In this document: one piece after another, positions 48,968 through 60,990 of the stretch
Layout of the letters: the number at the start of each line of letters is the position of its first letter
How positions within the stretch are numbered: the stretch's first letter is position 1
Assembly (NCBI GenBank): GCA_015501075.1
Contig: JADNYJ010000100.1
Coordinates: 80,675-144,674, forward strand
Reading direction: 5' to 3'
Length of the DNA: 64,000 bases
From: Gymnopilus junonius
Taxonomy: Eukaryota; Basidiomycota; Agaricomycetes; Agaricales; Galerinaceae
Position numbers and translations under genes: made by a program
Notes under the pieces: model-generated
What the model was told of the DNA's origin: nothing
Database searches by the model: none
The model's input: the letters and a program-made list of their open reading frames with translations, nothing else

Positions 48968-49509
48968 GGTGCAGGCCGCGGTTTCTTTTCTGCTCGGTCT
49001 GGGTTTGGGGTAAGTTACACCTGATTTAGATCACTTTAGTATACCAAGGGAGACAACGGACAACCATTCAATGTGATCGCACAATCAGTGTTGTCATCTG
49101 TTTGCTCCCCTCCCCATCGGCAAACAACCCTCCTCTCCCGTCCAATCGTCGGGCTTTTATCAATACCTCTGCCAGAGTCCAGACTATCTTTTAGGGTGCA
49201 AATCCACTCACTCAACACGTCTCTGTAACCTGCCAACTATTTACATCCCCGCCTGGTTCCTCACTCCACACGCCCCAATGACGCAATGTGCCTCTCCACT
49301 ATCCGACCCTCGTCGGTCCTTTGCCATCTATGGCATCTGTCCCTGCTGTGTCTTGGCCTCCTGCGTGAGTCATCTCTGCTGCTGCACCGTCTTTCAACAC
49401 GTATTTTTTTTTCAGGGTGCATACCTTCTCTATTCCACTAATAATGCCGACTCCCCCAACTCCACCTGTGTTATTAATTCCGTCTGACAATGAAAGCCGT
49501 GCCGGAAGC
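48968..49509. other. promoter region of the AMPK-beta gene (unit 2)
   Basis: Upstream of the beta-subunit start. Conserved with unit 1 (36751-36949, 38654-38923 and 40405-40535), and provides the uninterrupted version of the sites hit by the hAT-like and Mutator-like elements. Confidence 0.55.
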
Positions 49510-50896
49510 GCCCCTTGCAAAACTGAAAATGTCTGACGAAATCGATGAGCGCTGCCAGTGGACGCCGTCCCACTTGAAACCCAGCGGCGTGTGTCCACTG
49601 TCCAACCGGGCTACATCAGAGTGCAGATCGCCCCGATTCGTATCCAACGCGTCTCTTCGAATTCTCTCTTTTCATCTCAAGCCTCAACGCTTCTCAAACT
49701 CTCGACTTCTGGTCTGGAGTCTGGACTGTTTGTCAACCGGCATCATTCTTCTCCGAGGGTACAAAATACACATCCTAATATATACCCATCTACATTATCT
49801 GTCTCTTGCCTCTGTCTTCCTGCTGTCTGTCGCCTCTCTGTCTGCCTGGTCCGTTTTACCACACCCTCCACTCACACCTTTGGGTTCTCGGGTTCTCAGG
49901 AACAAGTGGCGCATATCACTTCCTTTCTTCCTAACACACTATTACTTCCCAATCTTCCCATCCTCTGTCAAGTAGCCTTTCTTCAAGTGAATTCTTTCTC
50001 CGAATTATCTAACCACCGAAGCTTCTCGACGCTTTCTGGACACTGGACCGGAACCACCGATGTATTCTTATTGATTTCTTATTTGCCTATCATGCACAGG
50101 ACACGCTACCCTCTGCCAAATTCCGATGCTGTACAGATGTCATAAGCAGGTATGCACCCTCGAATGATATTTATACCACGCGTACCTGGTGTCAGTCGCG
50201 TCGACGACCAGATGGGCGATTGTACTTCTGGGGTTAAGACTGGGTTAAGTCGACACCAACAAGGTCAACGAGGGAACTGCATTCACACTCAAGTTCCAAG
50301 TGCTGCGCCAAAGCTCAAGCGCTTGGGCTATCTGTATTCTCGGATTATTCTCTACTCTATAGATCACATACTGTGTCCTGTTGAGCTGTCTGTCCGTCTA
50401 GCCATCATCCATCTTTCATGGACCGAAATAACCGTCCGTGTTTTTTTTTTGTTACGATATCAATTTTTATTACTTACAGTAATTACGTACCCCAGTGCTG
50501 TAAGCCCAAGCGCGTTCTTCTGTATGTACCCTCAAAAATCTTTTTTTTCTATTGGATCTCGTAACAGGGCCTATTTACCTCGTGTCATCGTCGTCGAGCA
50601 CCAGATGGGCAAATGTGCTTTTGGGGTTAAACTCCACATTACACAGCGTCGAGGGCCAAGTTGAAGGAAGGCACCACATTCATTTCTATTTTCCAAAAGG
50701 CTCAAGTGCTTGATATGTATGTAGTATCTGATTCTCTATATGCAGCCATATTCTCTGGTCCCATCTGTCTCTGTCCTGTTTGTCTGTCTGGCTCTACACT
50801 ACTCACATCTGAGAGATGGCATGCTGCATTTTTGAATGAGGAATGCAAGTGCTGATGCTCACTCAGCTGGGTGGTTGAATTATGGTATGGTAAGTA
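49510..50896 (+). other. unassigned region with an imperfect direct repeat
   Basis: Beyond the duplication. Two imperfect copies about 390 bp apart, near 50185-50405 and near 50575-50800. They share the translated pattern QMG-x-C-x-x-GVK (DDQMGDCTSGVK and EHQMGKCAFGVK) and later TTATTCTCTACTCTATA / TGATTCTCTATATGC and CTGTCC motifs. Codon-level similarity hints at duplicated exons of a decayed gene, but no domain is recognised. Upstream, 49640-50000 is pyrimidine-rich. Confidence 0.4.
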
Positions 50897-51689
50897 TACT
50901 GTACTAATCCAACCAACTCTTCAGCAGGGTGATGTGTGACACATTTCGGCCATCTCTTCGACTCTTCCGGGGTGCCTGGGACGCGTGACAAAGAGGCAAA
51001 ACTCTTCGACTGGTTGCACATCATGGTGGACAGTTTGAAATTCATAAAATAACAAATTGTAGAAGACAAATAGGTAGAAAAAAGTATTCAGATGATCTTG
51101 TCTTTTCTATGATGGAGAAAATCCCTCTGACCTTCCATCTCACACTTCTCCTCAACCCTGACCTTTCTGTCTCACAATTTCTTGCCTTTCAGCTGCCTAA
51201 TCAGGTACAAGACACACTGATATCAGTGACATCATTCTGGTCAAATCAAGACCCTGACATGCCTGATGCCGAGATCCTCACTGAGCTGAAAAAAATTCCC
51301 ATCCCCTCATTGAGTCTGCTAGAGGAGCTGCAAAAACCTCAAGGCAGTTGGCAAGGAGATAATTGACACTATGGCATCAACTTCTTCAATGCGAGCAAGG
51401 AGGACATGGAAAAAGAATGTCCATTATGACAAGAATTGGTGGCATGATCATGCTGATGAAAAGGAGGATGTAGATGGGTGAATTTCATTGCTGTCATTTG
51501 CATACAACTGTGCATAGATAGAGGGAGGAAAAAATTTTGATTTTTTTTACCCTTTTGAGGCCTTTTTTGGCCATTTTTTTTTTGACCTATCACCCTCTTC
51601 GGGGCCCTCAGTGATGCATGACAAACAGGGAAATCTCTTCAGCCAGCCCTGTGATGCATGACTGAAGAGTCAGTTGGATTAGTACAGTA
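50897..51689. mobile_element. TA-flanked MITE (Tc1/mariner- or pogo-like)
   Basis: Terminal inverted repeats: TACTGTACTAATCCAAC at 50897 and GTTGGATTAGTACAGTA ending at 51689; 28 bp each with two mismatches. If the repeat begins at CTGTAC, both ends are flanked by TA. Contains an 85-codon frame at 51109-51366 with no recognised domain and a partly palindromic interior. Confidence 0.65.
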
Positions 51690-51949
51690 TGTGTGTGCAT
51701 GGTTGATACTGGTGGTCTACCCTTTTTCTTACTTTCCTACCATCTTCTTTCTTTTTCTTTTAGAATATCTTCTAATATCTACTACATTTTACTTGCATGA
51801 ATAAAAAGATATGTGGAATATATACTAGGAGTTATACTATTATCTATACCCCAATTTGAACATGAGACCTATAGTTGGTCAAACTATGAAAATATAAAGT
51901 ACCAGGTTTGACCAGCTGTAAGTAATCATTATTCAACTGACTGCAAAAA

Positions 51950-52545
51950 GGTGCTCATATGACAGGGCAGTATGCAGTTGGGAAGTGCTTGATTAGAAGA
52001 AAACACATGTATAACCTTAAAGTAAAGGTTATGGTAGGAGCTGGTCCAATCACTGTCAACCTCATGGCTGGCCAAACTGATGAACTGTGTAGAAACCCTA
52101 TTCAACAGTGACTTGGACCTACTGAAAACAAAAAAAATGTGAGCTGCCCTGCAAGTCAAGGACAGATGTCACTGATCATCTTGAGGATGTGCTGATAAAA
52201 TCAGAAACCTCCTACACCAGGATGTGCATCATGATGATCACCATACTATGCATTGACACTGTCAATAACAACTGTCTGACTAGCAAATGCCAACCTACAG
52301 TGTTACCCACTGGATATGATGGGCAATGTAGCATTCCAGCTCTGGGATCACAAGCAATAGTGGTAAGTGACAGAAGTTGTAAATATCTTGCTGAGCCCTC
52401 ATTGGTCATCTCATCTGAAAAAGAAGCTGGTGAGTCTGTTTTGCTTTGATAGTAGTTCTACAAAAGAGATTGCTATAGCCATTTTTCTAATCCTGAAACA
52501 GGTCCATGGATCTGGAGTAAGCAGGAGACATTCATATCATCACCT
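51950..52545 (-). pseudogene. third NACHT/STAND fragment, inverted and heavily CpG-depleted
   Basis: Read on the minus strand it follows the unit copies: ATGGCTATAGCAATCTC (the GKMA codons) near 52480, then CTTCTTTTTCAGATGAG, then near 52200 CAGCACATCCTCAAGATGAT, then TTTAAGGTTATACATG near 52015. Frames are broken. An internal stretch present in the duplicated copies is replaced or diverged here. Confidence 0.65.
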
Positions 52546-55500
52546 TTTCCATGCCACCTAATCCAAGTCCAAGGCCCTATGATACTTATACACTAGATGA
52601 TCTGCAAGATTTACAATCATGTTTTTAGCATCCCCATAATGAAGGATGGAGTTTTTTTATTTGGCCCATCATCCAAGATCCCACCATATCCTTGTGCAAA
52701 TCAGGTAAACACCAATCTCTGTCCCACATTTGACTTGTGCCCCAGATGTAGATAGACTTTGGAAATAAACTAAATTCATTGCAAAGCAATATCCAATTTT
52801 TGAATAAATAACAGCTATAGTTGGTGGTGCCCATGTACTCCATTGGCCACCTTCTGGAACTACTTTGCTTGACACCCTGAGATTCCATAGCTCCAGCCAA
52901 GTGAATTGCAACCTGAAGCTCAGGATGAACAATTAATTCATTGGGTGACTTGGCCAGAGAAAAAAGTCATGTAGAGTATGTCCATATTAAATAACTTTTG
53001 CAAGTAGATAGTATTGATATTCCTCAGAGTTGAGCAGTGCTTGCACATGTTTCTCCCAGGTGTTTTGATCACTTGGCCATGATATGTATCAATGAGGAGA
53101 CCCACAAACCACAGGTAAAGGTGTGATTATGAGTTTGTGCTTCAAAAAACTCTGTATTTTGCTGGTAAGTGAAAAATTTTGCAGAAATTTAACATGGGAT
53201 GAAAGTTAGATGAGGTCCTGCAAGCTGTATACAAGGTAATGCACTAAAAAAAATGCATAACTTTGAGTAGATTCTGCTTGCCCAACAGCACTCAAAACTC
53301 ACCATGTCTGATGTGAGAGCAGCTACAGTTATTACAAACATCTTGATCCATGATGAGTAATTTGTCTCAAAAGGAAGCACTTCACATAGTTTATTAATTT
53401 GAATATATCCTCTGCAAGAACATCAATACTGTGTTCCTTGATAGTTAAATTATTGGTGACAAATGCTGCATGAAGAAGCACATTGCAATGCTTTGATCTC
53501 TTCTACTATACTGCGCAGTTGTTGAATGAGGCAAGGATGCAAATTTAATGGGAAACATTTCCATGCTGATTCATATGCAGCCATCTAGTCTTGTATGCAT
53601 CACAAATATTTCCTGAAATCAGCATAGAGTTCAGGCAGAACCAATTTGTAGATGTTCTATTGCAGTTGGCATACAGCCATTTGGTGGTCTGTTGTATCAT
53701 TCAAGGCACTGACTAAAGCCATCTAAGTCCAAATCAATCTGACTTGTGCTACTGTCTTACCCACAATAGTGTGATACCCTGCAAGAACAAATTCAATGGC
53801 TCTGTCTAATAGCATTACCCTGCAGGTGATTTTATAATTACAAGTAGGAGAGCAGCAAGGCCTGCAAGGGCATCCAAAAGTTGTTTTGCACTGTGCTTCA
53901 AGTCAATGCTCTCACATTCAAAAAAGTGTTCTGGATTGAAAGGACTTTGTCAAATCTCAATCATTATATGTATATTGGTGAATGGTCAAATAGAGGCATT
54001 ATAATAGCCTTGCAAAGGAATCTGTGAGCCATGCAGGAGAGCAAATTGGGATCTTGCATCTTTCTTGAATTGAGCAGCATTGGATTTACAGGTTTGCTTG
54101 CCTCAAACCTTTATATTGATGGCATGTGGCATGGGAAATAGTATTTAATTTAAGTTTAAATCAGGGGTCTGTTGAGCTATAAATAGTTGAATTCATCTTT
54201 CAGGAAAGCTTACTTAATAGTCCAGAAATGGTCAAGAATCACCATATAAGGCAATTATTTGCATTTTCCCAATTCCAAAAGTAACAAGGATAAAATTTTG
54301 CAGATTTTTTTAACAACATCTTTTGCATTTTCCCTTCATTTTTGAAGTTGAAAATTGGTTTCCTGCCAACTGTGTGGACATGGCAGACCACTCATGATGA
54401 ATAAATTGCTTGGCCTTTATCTAATTAGAGTAAGTATTGGAAGTATATTTGCTATAGCATGTCATATTAAACTGTTGGTCTACATAGGGATTATAGCCTA
54501 GTTGTTTCTGATTAATAGTTCTCTCCTTTACCCAAGCATATGCATTTGCAGAAGTAGAAGTAGCAACAATATGATCTTGATTTCAAATGTACCTTGGAAA
54601 AAGGGTCTGTTGATGATGATCAGACATTTAGAAAATAGGAGCAGTTCAGTATGATTGTGCAACTGCCTGTTCTCCTTTTCATAGGCATTGTCAGAACAAT
54701 GTCATTATTAGCAGAAGATGGCCAAGCCTTTGCAATCTTTTCAAAAAATCCAATAGCATTTCTGTACTTTCTGTCCATTGCTGCTGACTCTGGACAAAAA
54801 ATGGTCATCCATAATGCCAGGAGGCACCCCGCAATCAAGCCAGTACAAGAAAATGAAAAGAAAGCTTGGCACATGTGACATGAAAGACTTTTAGACTCTT
54901 TGGCCCATGTTTGCATTAAGGAGAAGCATAAGAATATGGTATGCATGGGGATGCATATCAATGAGCCTTCTAAAAGCCTGAAAATTTTCATCACCACAAA
55001 CTGAAGTGTTTCTGATGCCCATATTGGCTATCTTCATCTTCTTTGGAATGACTTGATTGCCTTTTCAACTGCTAATCCCATCAGCTTCAGAACCTCACCA
55101 ATATGCTTGAAGACAGAGTGTACAGATTTTGCCTACCCAAAAGTTGATGCTGCTTTATGAAGAATGTGAAATGCCTAAAAGATGCAATGGCTGAACTGAA
55201 GGCAGTGAAGGAAAAAGGAGCAGTGACACAACAAGACATAGAGGAGGAGGTGATATCAGAAGAGACATGGCCCACAGCAGAGGGGTCACAAGAGTACAAC
55301 ACCACCAAGTACAAAGAACTTGTGTTCTTCCTTGAACTGGTAGAATAGATGGAAACAGTTATAAGCAAACTAATCCCTGACATTTTGAGAGAGTAGCAAA
55401 TATATTTACAATTTGTGTAAGACTTGAGTAGCAAAGCTGCAGACCTATCAGAAGATGTGTATCCAGGTTATTTCATAATGTGGGCAAGAAATTAGGGCAT

Positions 55501-56703
55501 TATGGTATAAAATCTACCAAGTGCTCTTGTCAATTGATTGAAGCTCTGTAGATCCATAGAGAATCCAGCAAGCACTAGAGAAACTTGCTCTTACACAAAG
55601 CTACATCAAAAGCCTTACTGGATTTGTGAATTCAGCCAAGTGTTGACACATCCTAAGCTTTTGACACAGGTTAAGGGGGTGCCAGTAGAGAGAGAAATTT
55701 GCTTTGTTTCACCAATGAAATCCCAGTTGAAAGATATAGTGAAGGCTATATACCAAGATGATAAACAGCTTATGTACGTTGAAGCTGAAGTCTCAACCCT
55801 ATGTCTATATACATTTATGCTAAGACCAACTCTGACACTGATATACTCTGATGTAGCTCTGACATGGATCTCCTCTGCCTGCTCTGCCCTTCCCTTCATT
55901 CAGATCATCAAAAATTTAACAGATATTTTCCAAGAGAACCAATTTGTCCCATCAAACAGTATTAGCTACCTGAAAAGAACAAATATCTATGTACAGGTAG
56001 TGAGTATAGGTAGAATGTAAACTATACAAAAGGGCTTACCTCAGTGTCAGACATGGCTGTGATGATGACTGAGGAAGCCCTGTACACTATAGGTTAGTTT
56101 AGTGGACACCAATTAGGTGGCTGAATAAACTATACAGTACCAAAACCAAAATGAGTAAATGGAAGTATAAGTAGTGGTGCCTATGGCTAAAAGGAGCATG
56201 TGTCAGAAAAGGAAAGTGATATGAGAAACTAATTATAGAAGCATGAGTCATCTACCTTCAACAATTGAAATAGCCATCTGAACTTGTTCTGGGGCTGTTG
56301 GGAATAACCCATGGCATACAAGGGTCTGGGTAAGAGACTGGCATGCACAATGTTTGACTGTCAAGTTCCTAAAGTCTGCAACAAATTATGAGTAAACAAG
56401 AATGAACAACCAATGCCAATTATACATATGGTCAAAGTACAGGCAGAGGATCGTAACTTCCCTTACTTCACAGGATGCTCCACATTTATATTCACCATAA
56501 CCCTCCAGATCCAGGCTGACAATTTGAACAGGTTTCCCAATTGAACCTGCCATATAGGCAAGAAGCAGCTTGACAAGTAGTGGAAGTAGAGTCTTCCACT
56601 TTTTATATAGAGCTATTGAGCAGCAAGTAGTGCATACAGTGGCAAACCACTGCATGCACAATGCGCTCTGCATAGTATCATTGTAGCTACTAGCTTACCT
56701 GGG
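52546..56703. other. CpG-poor, transposon-like wasteland without an identifiable gene
   Basis: Very few CG dinucleotides and many short broken frames on the minus strand (for example 52625-52932 and 54620-54997). They read as protein-like fragments but match no family I can name. A second copy of the 35751 repeat lies at 55778-55896. Most likely layers of decayed elements. Confidence 0.45.
55778..55896 (+). repeat. dispersed repeat, copy 2
   Basis: Begins GTTGAAGCTGAAGTCTCAAC. See 35751-35869, with which it shares most positions; this copy has more TG/CA. Confidence 0.75.
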
Positions 56704-57043
56704 TTGTTAGAGGCTAGTGCTAAGGTGACTACTTAGGCTACTACTTAGAAGTGCAAATGACTTGGATTAGGACACTGTTTAGAGTGCCCTTATATACCTA
56801 CAGGACATGCAGTGACTAACTACATATAAGTAATGCATAAGGCAATTACTCAACTAATTACTATGTAATTACTAATATCTACTCATAGGATGAGTAATAT
56901 GCTCACTAAGTGATCACATGTTTAGTCATATAAGATGACTATGATACTTGTAGTCACTGGATCTAGTCGCATATAGATGCATCTGATCACATGTGTCATG
57001 TGAGTCATGTGATGTAGTCACATGGACACTTATCATGTCAACA
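56704..57043 (-). repeat. 3' LTR of a Ty1/copia element
   Basis: On the minus strand the LTR opens TGTTGACATGATAAGTGTCC directly after a purine tract (GAGGGGGAG) and contains GTATATAAGG as a TATA box. The far end is placed at TAACA (56704) by the TGTT...AACA convention; a few bases either way is possible. Confidence 0.65.
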
Positions 57044-58620
57044 CTCCCCCTCAAGTAGTGCCATGCTAGTGCACATACTTGTTTCTGATGTGATATGTCA
57101 GTATTCTATTCTAAGGGATAGAACTCTATGCCTAGAGCCTGTCTATGTTCAAGGAACAGGGTAGGGCCTAGATTTTGGTGAACATATCAGCAACATTCTT
57201 GTCCATAGGGACATGTTCTATTTTAATGTTCCCAAGTTCTATTTGTTCCAGATATAGTGGTAGCATATTTCAATGTGCTTTATCCCTTTTTGAGTAATGG
57301 GATTTTGCAAGTTAAAAATAGCTCCATGACTATCTCCATATAAGGGAATATATGGGATTGACATCCTGAGTTCTTGAATAGAATTTTAAACCATGCACAG
57401 TCATGTGCACAGTCAGAGAGTGCCATGTACTCTGCCATAGTGGAAGATGTGATACTAGAGTCTGCATCTTGGAGTGCCATTTGATACTCCTACTCACAAG
57501 GGAAAAGAAGAATCCCTGCATAGATCTGCATTTGTGATCTGGCTCTGTTCTGTCATCACCATATGAGGCATCACAGTAGGCATAAAGGCCTGTATCACTG
57601 TTTCCATTGAACACAAGTGCATAATTGCATGTACCAACTAGATAGTGCATAATATATTTAGCATGGTTCAGATGTTCATTAGATGGGTTTGCAGTGAACT
57701 TAGCCATCTGTGTGACAGTGAAGGCTATATTGGGTCATGTTCCTAGCATTAAATATAGCAGGGAACCAATCACCGATTGATATTCTGACCGAAGTGAAGC
57801 CAAACTCATCCCTGTAAAGGGTTCTGGCTTATACCTGGTGGGTAGTGGAGTCTGTGCTGCTTTTGCATTCATCATTCCGAAGTGAGTGAGAATCTTATTA
57901 AGGTACAGCATCTGATCAATATAGGTCTTGCCTTTTATGTACCTGATTCTTATGTGGAGAAACTCCTGACATATGCCTAAGTTATGACATTCCCATGCAG
58001 TCATAAAGAGCTGCTTCTTTTGTCAGACTAATTCAGCACTGGGACCTGTGACAATGATATCATCAACATATGCCAACATAATGACAAGGGTCCCATCACT
58101 ATGTCTTGTGACAAAGATGCTAGCATTGGCATATAGGCATGTGAAACTGAGCTCTTTAAGGGAGTGATCAAGTTCAGTCCACCATGCACATACAGCTTGC
58201 TTAAGCCCATAGATAGCTTTGAGCAGGCAGAGTACTTTCTTCTCCTGTCCCTTTATGGTAAAGCCATCAGGCTGTTCCATATATATCTCCTCATCAAGCT
58301 TTCCATATAGGAAGGCTGATTTGATGTCAAGGGACTCAATTCACCATTTCTCAAGAGCCACTAAGGCTAAGATAGTATGGACCAACTCAAACCAGACAAC
58401 CAGTGAGAAGATCTCATCATAGTCTAGGCCTCCAATTTGGGAAAATCCTTGGCAACTAGATGGCATCAGGAAAACATGTTTTAGCTCTGCACCTGACTGT
58501 GAGTAGACCAGGAAAATCCCATGATCTTTGGTCACATGGAAGCTTATCAGAGCACTTTCGATAGCTCTGTGTTACTCTGAGCTTCTCTGCAATGCAGAAC
58601 TTTGTAGACATCATGGTAGA
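57044..58620 (-). mobile_element. 5'-truncated Ty1/copia retrotransposon (RT and RNase H)
   Basis: Minus-strand fragments in order: CQGFSQIGGLDYDEIFSLVV (RT start), MEQPDGFTIKGQEKKVLCLL, KAIYGLKQAVCAWW, VIMLAYVDDIIVTG (catalytic Asp pair), YIDQMLYLNKILTHFGM, EYQSVIGSLLYLMLGT, KYIMHYLVGTCNYALVFNG, YCDASYGDD (RNase H), SSTMAEYMALSDCAHDCAWF. Several frameshifts and stops. Gag, protease, integrase and the 5' LTR are missing upstream of about 58620, where Plavaka sequence begins nearby. Confidence 0.88.
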
Positions 58621-58705
58621 TCAAATTACAACAAGTATAAGTTATTAGAAGGCCTTCAGCCAGTGTAGTGTACATTAAAGTTGATCAATAAAGACTGTCT
58701 ACATT

Positions 58706-59340
58706 CTACCAAATTGTCTGATAACAATATTTACTAACCCAGTTTATTAACTAAAAAGCTCTCTGCTTTGTCAAGAACATTTGTTGAATTCCACTGATTT
58801 TGGTCTGCAGCTTCCTTGAATACAGGAAAGAGCATACAACTTTGCCTGATGCTGGTTACTGGAAGAACTTCACCTGGTGGGTGCCCACTAGCCTCTGGTT
58901 TGGGCTTAGAAATTCTATACATGCCATGCTGGACAGAAGGTTCAGATGGTAAGCAGGTATACCACTCAACATATGCAAGTGGAACTTTAGGCCATGCTTC
59001 TGGTGCCAGGATTGGTGCTCCAGGGGCAGGTATCAAATCTGGAAGGCGAAAAATGACTTTCAACTGGCCTATTCTTGTCCCTAAGTGGAAATTAGAGTAC
59101 TGAAACTCAGAGAAGAACCTTGCCTATGCACCTGCAAGACCATGTGATTCTGCTTCATCAGTAGTCATTACAACAACTGTATCAAAATGGCCATTTGGAA
59201 GCTTTGCAGACTTTGGCATGGCCCTGACAATATCCTTTTTGCCTTCAATTTCATCGTGTAAAGCCACCATCAGGAAAAAGGGTCTTGGCTCTGAGGTGGG
59301 GAGAGAGAAGTGAGAAGACGGCCAGAGATATTCAGAGAAC
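58706..59340 (-). pseudogene. C-terminal segment of a Plavaka-type DNA transposase
   Basis: Minus strand: GHFDTVVVMTTDEAESHGL, then KVIFRLPDLIPAPGAP, LAYVEWYTCLP, GMYRISKPKP, VLPVTSIRQSCMLFPVF, ADQNQWNSTNVLDKAESFLV, and after a one-base shift NWVSKYCYQTIW with a stop at 58706. This is the usual end of basidiomycete Plavaka proteins as I recall the family. It lacks everything N-terminal, which may lie at 62361-64000. Confidence 0.65.
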
Positions 59341-60636
59341 CTCAGAGCTGCAAGAGTGCCAGTCAGGCTCAGAGTGCCACAGAGCAAAGTCTTGACCATG
59401 GTCCAAAGCAGCCTTTGCTCTGGGCTACTCTGACTTTCTCTGCAAATCCCTGTGAGTGTCTCAGAAGTCAGATCTTGACTGGAATACTTGGTATTGAAGC
59501 CTCATTTAACTCAGAATAGAGAAGTAAGAGGTGTAAAAAGAACATATAATCTACATAAGGGGTACATGGGCTGTGTACAGACAAGGGGTATCCTAACTAC
59601 TTGCAGAATAGCACTATTTCCTCTTCTCCTCTCTACACACAGTAACAGAAACCTATCATGGAAGCTTTGATTAGAAAGAGTTAATAAAAGATAGAATAAC
59701 AAACATACCTGAGTATAGGACAGCATGGTAGTGAGAAATCAAGCTGAGCACTGTATCAAAGCAGCTGGTTAGCAGTAGAAAGAAATGAAAGGTTAGAGGG
59801 GTATACCTTCAGAGCTGGCTGCAAGAAGCATAGTCAAAGCCTATTGAATTACCATGTTAGTGCTACAGAATAGAAAAGGAAAAAAGAAAGAGCATACTGC
59901 AGTCAGCAAGGCTGGACAACAGCAGTGGCGGGTGCGACATATCACACCCTGCCTGCCAATGTGGAGCCGACAACCAGACGAGCATCCACGATGCAGTCGT
60001 AGATGCCAGGGTGAGTGGCAAGAGGTGATGGAGAGACGAGAAGCATGAGGACGAGGAGAGGGAGAGGCCATGGAGAAGATGCGCGCAAAATGGTGGTGGA
60101 AGCGGAGGACCACCGTCGAGGTGCGTTGGCACCCGCGGAGCTCAGGATATACTGTTAAAGTCATTTGTTAGCATAGAAAAGGAGGGGAAGGGAGGACTTA
60201 CCAGAGCCGCGTGAGCAGCCACGACCACCACATCATGACGTGGGCCATGCAGCGATCAGCCCGTCAATGGGCTAGGTGGCATGCACGCCAGCACGGAAGG
60301 TGGAGGTGGAGTCCGAGTGGGCATGGTTGAGGTGTCGAGATGGAAGGAGGAGGTGGAAGGAGGCGGTGACGAGGGTGAGAGTATCCTACAAAATGAGTAG
60401 TTAATAAGAAAGGGGAGGACGCACGTACCTAGGCCAGCAACATTGGACAAAGCAGTGGTGGCGGCTGCCACGTCACGACGTGCGTGTCACAGTTCCAAGC
60501 ATTGCCAACCAACTGGTGTCCACGGGTCGATGTGGACACCAGAGGCAGTGGCGAGAGGTCAAGGTGAGCGGAAGGGTGGAGAGATGAGAAGGGGGAGTGG
60601 AGGTGACGGTATAAAGACAAGACTTAGAGAAGTTCG

Positions 60637-60762
60637 AACAGAAGTTCGAACTTCTGTTGATTGCCATCATGTGACATATGGGAAAGTGCAAATGCAAAGT
60701 CGACTTTGCGTTTGCACTTTCCCACCTCTCCTTATTCAACAAATGCGATCACGCATCGCATT
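60637..60762. repeat. cluster of three palindromes
   Basis: A perfect 22-bp palindrome at 60637-60658 centred on TTCGAA. A 44-bp palindrome at 60680-60723 centred on GTCGAC with one mismatched pair. AATGCGAT..ATCGCATT at 60742-60762. Confidence 0.9.
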
Positions 60763-60899
60763 CCACAATGCGACATTGAATCGTGTTTATTGAGAGGAGG
60801 AATTGATGTGCCTTGATGCATTTGGGGTGAGAGGTCAGCCAGACCTGGCTGGCCAGCAAACCCCGAGACACGATCAACGGTCTGTGCATCATTGATGGA

Positions 60900-60990
60900 G
60901 CCCCACTCCTCTCTTCCTCTCCATCACCTCCCCTCTTCCTCTTCCTCTTCCTCTTCCTCCTCCTCCTCCTCCATTCTCGCCCCTCCCTCC
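60900..60990. repeat. pyrimidine microsatellite (CTT/CCT)n
   Basis: Runs of CTCTTCCTCTTCC and CCTCCTCCTCCTCC on the plus strand. Confidence 0.9.

Larger units (their letters stand above)
40536..49509. repeat. tandem duplication unit 2 (largely intact)
   Basis: Direct repeat of unit 1 without the insertions, about 9.0 kb. It carries FunK1 (-), NACHT fragment (+), AMPK-beta (-). The right end at about 49509 follows the text ATGAAAGCCGTGCCGGAAGC, which also closes unit 1 at about 40534. Confidence 0.9.
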
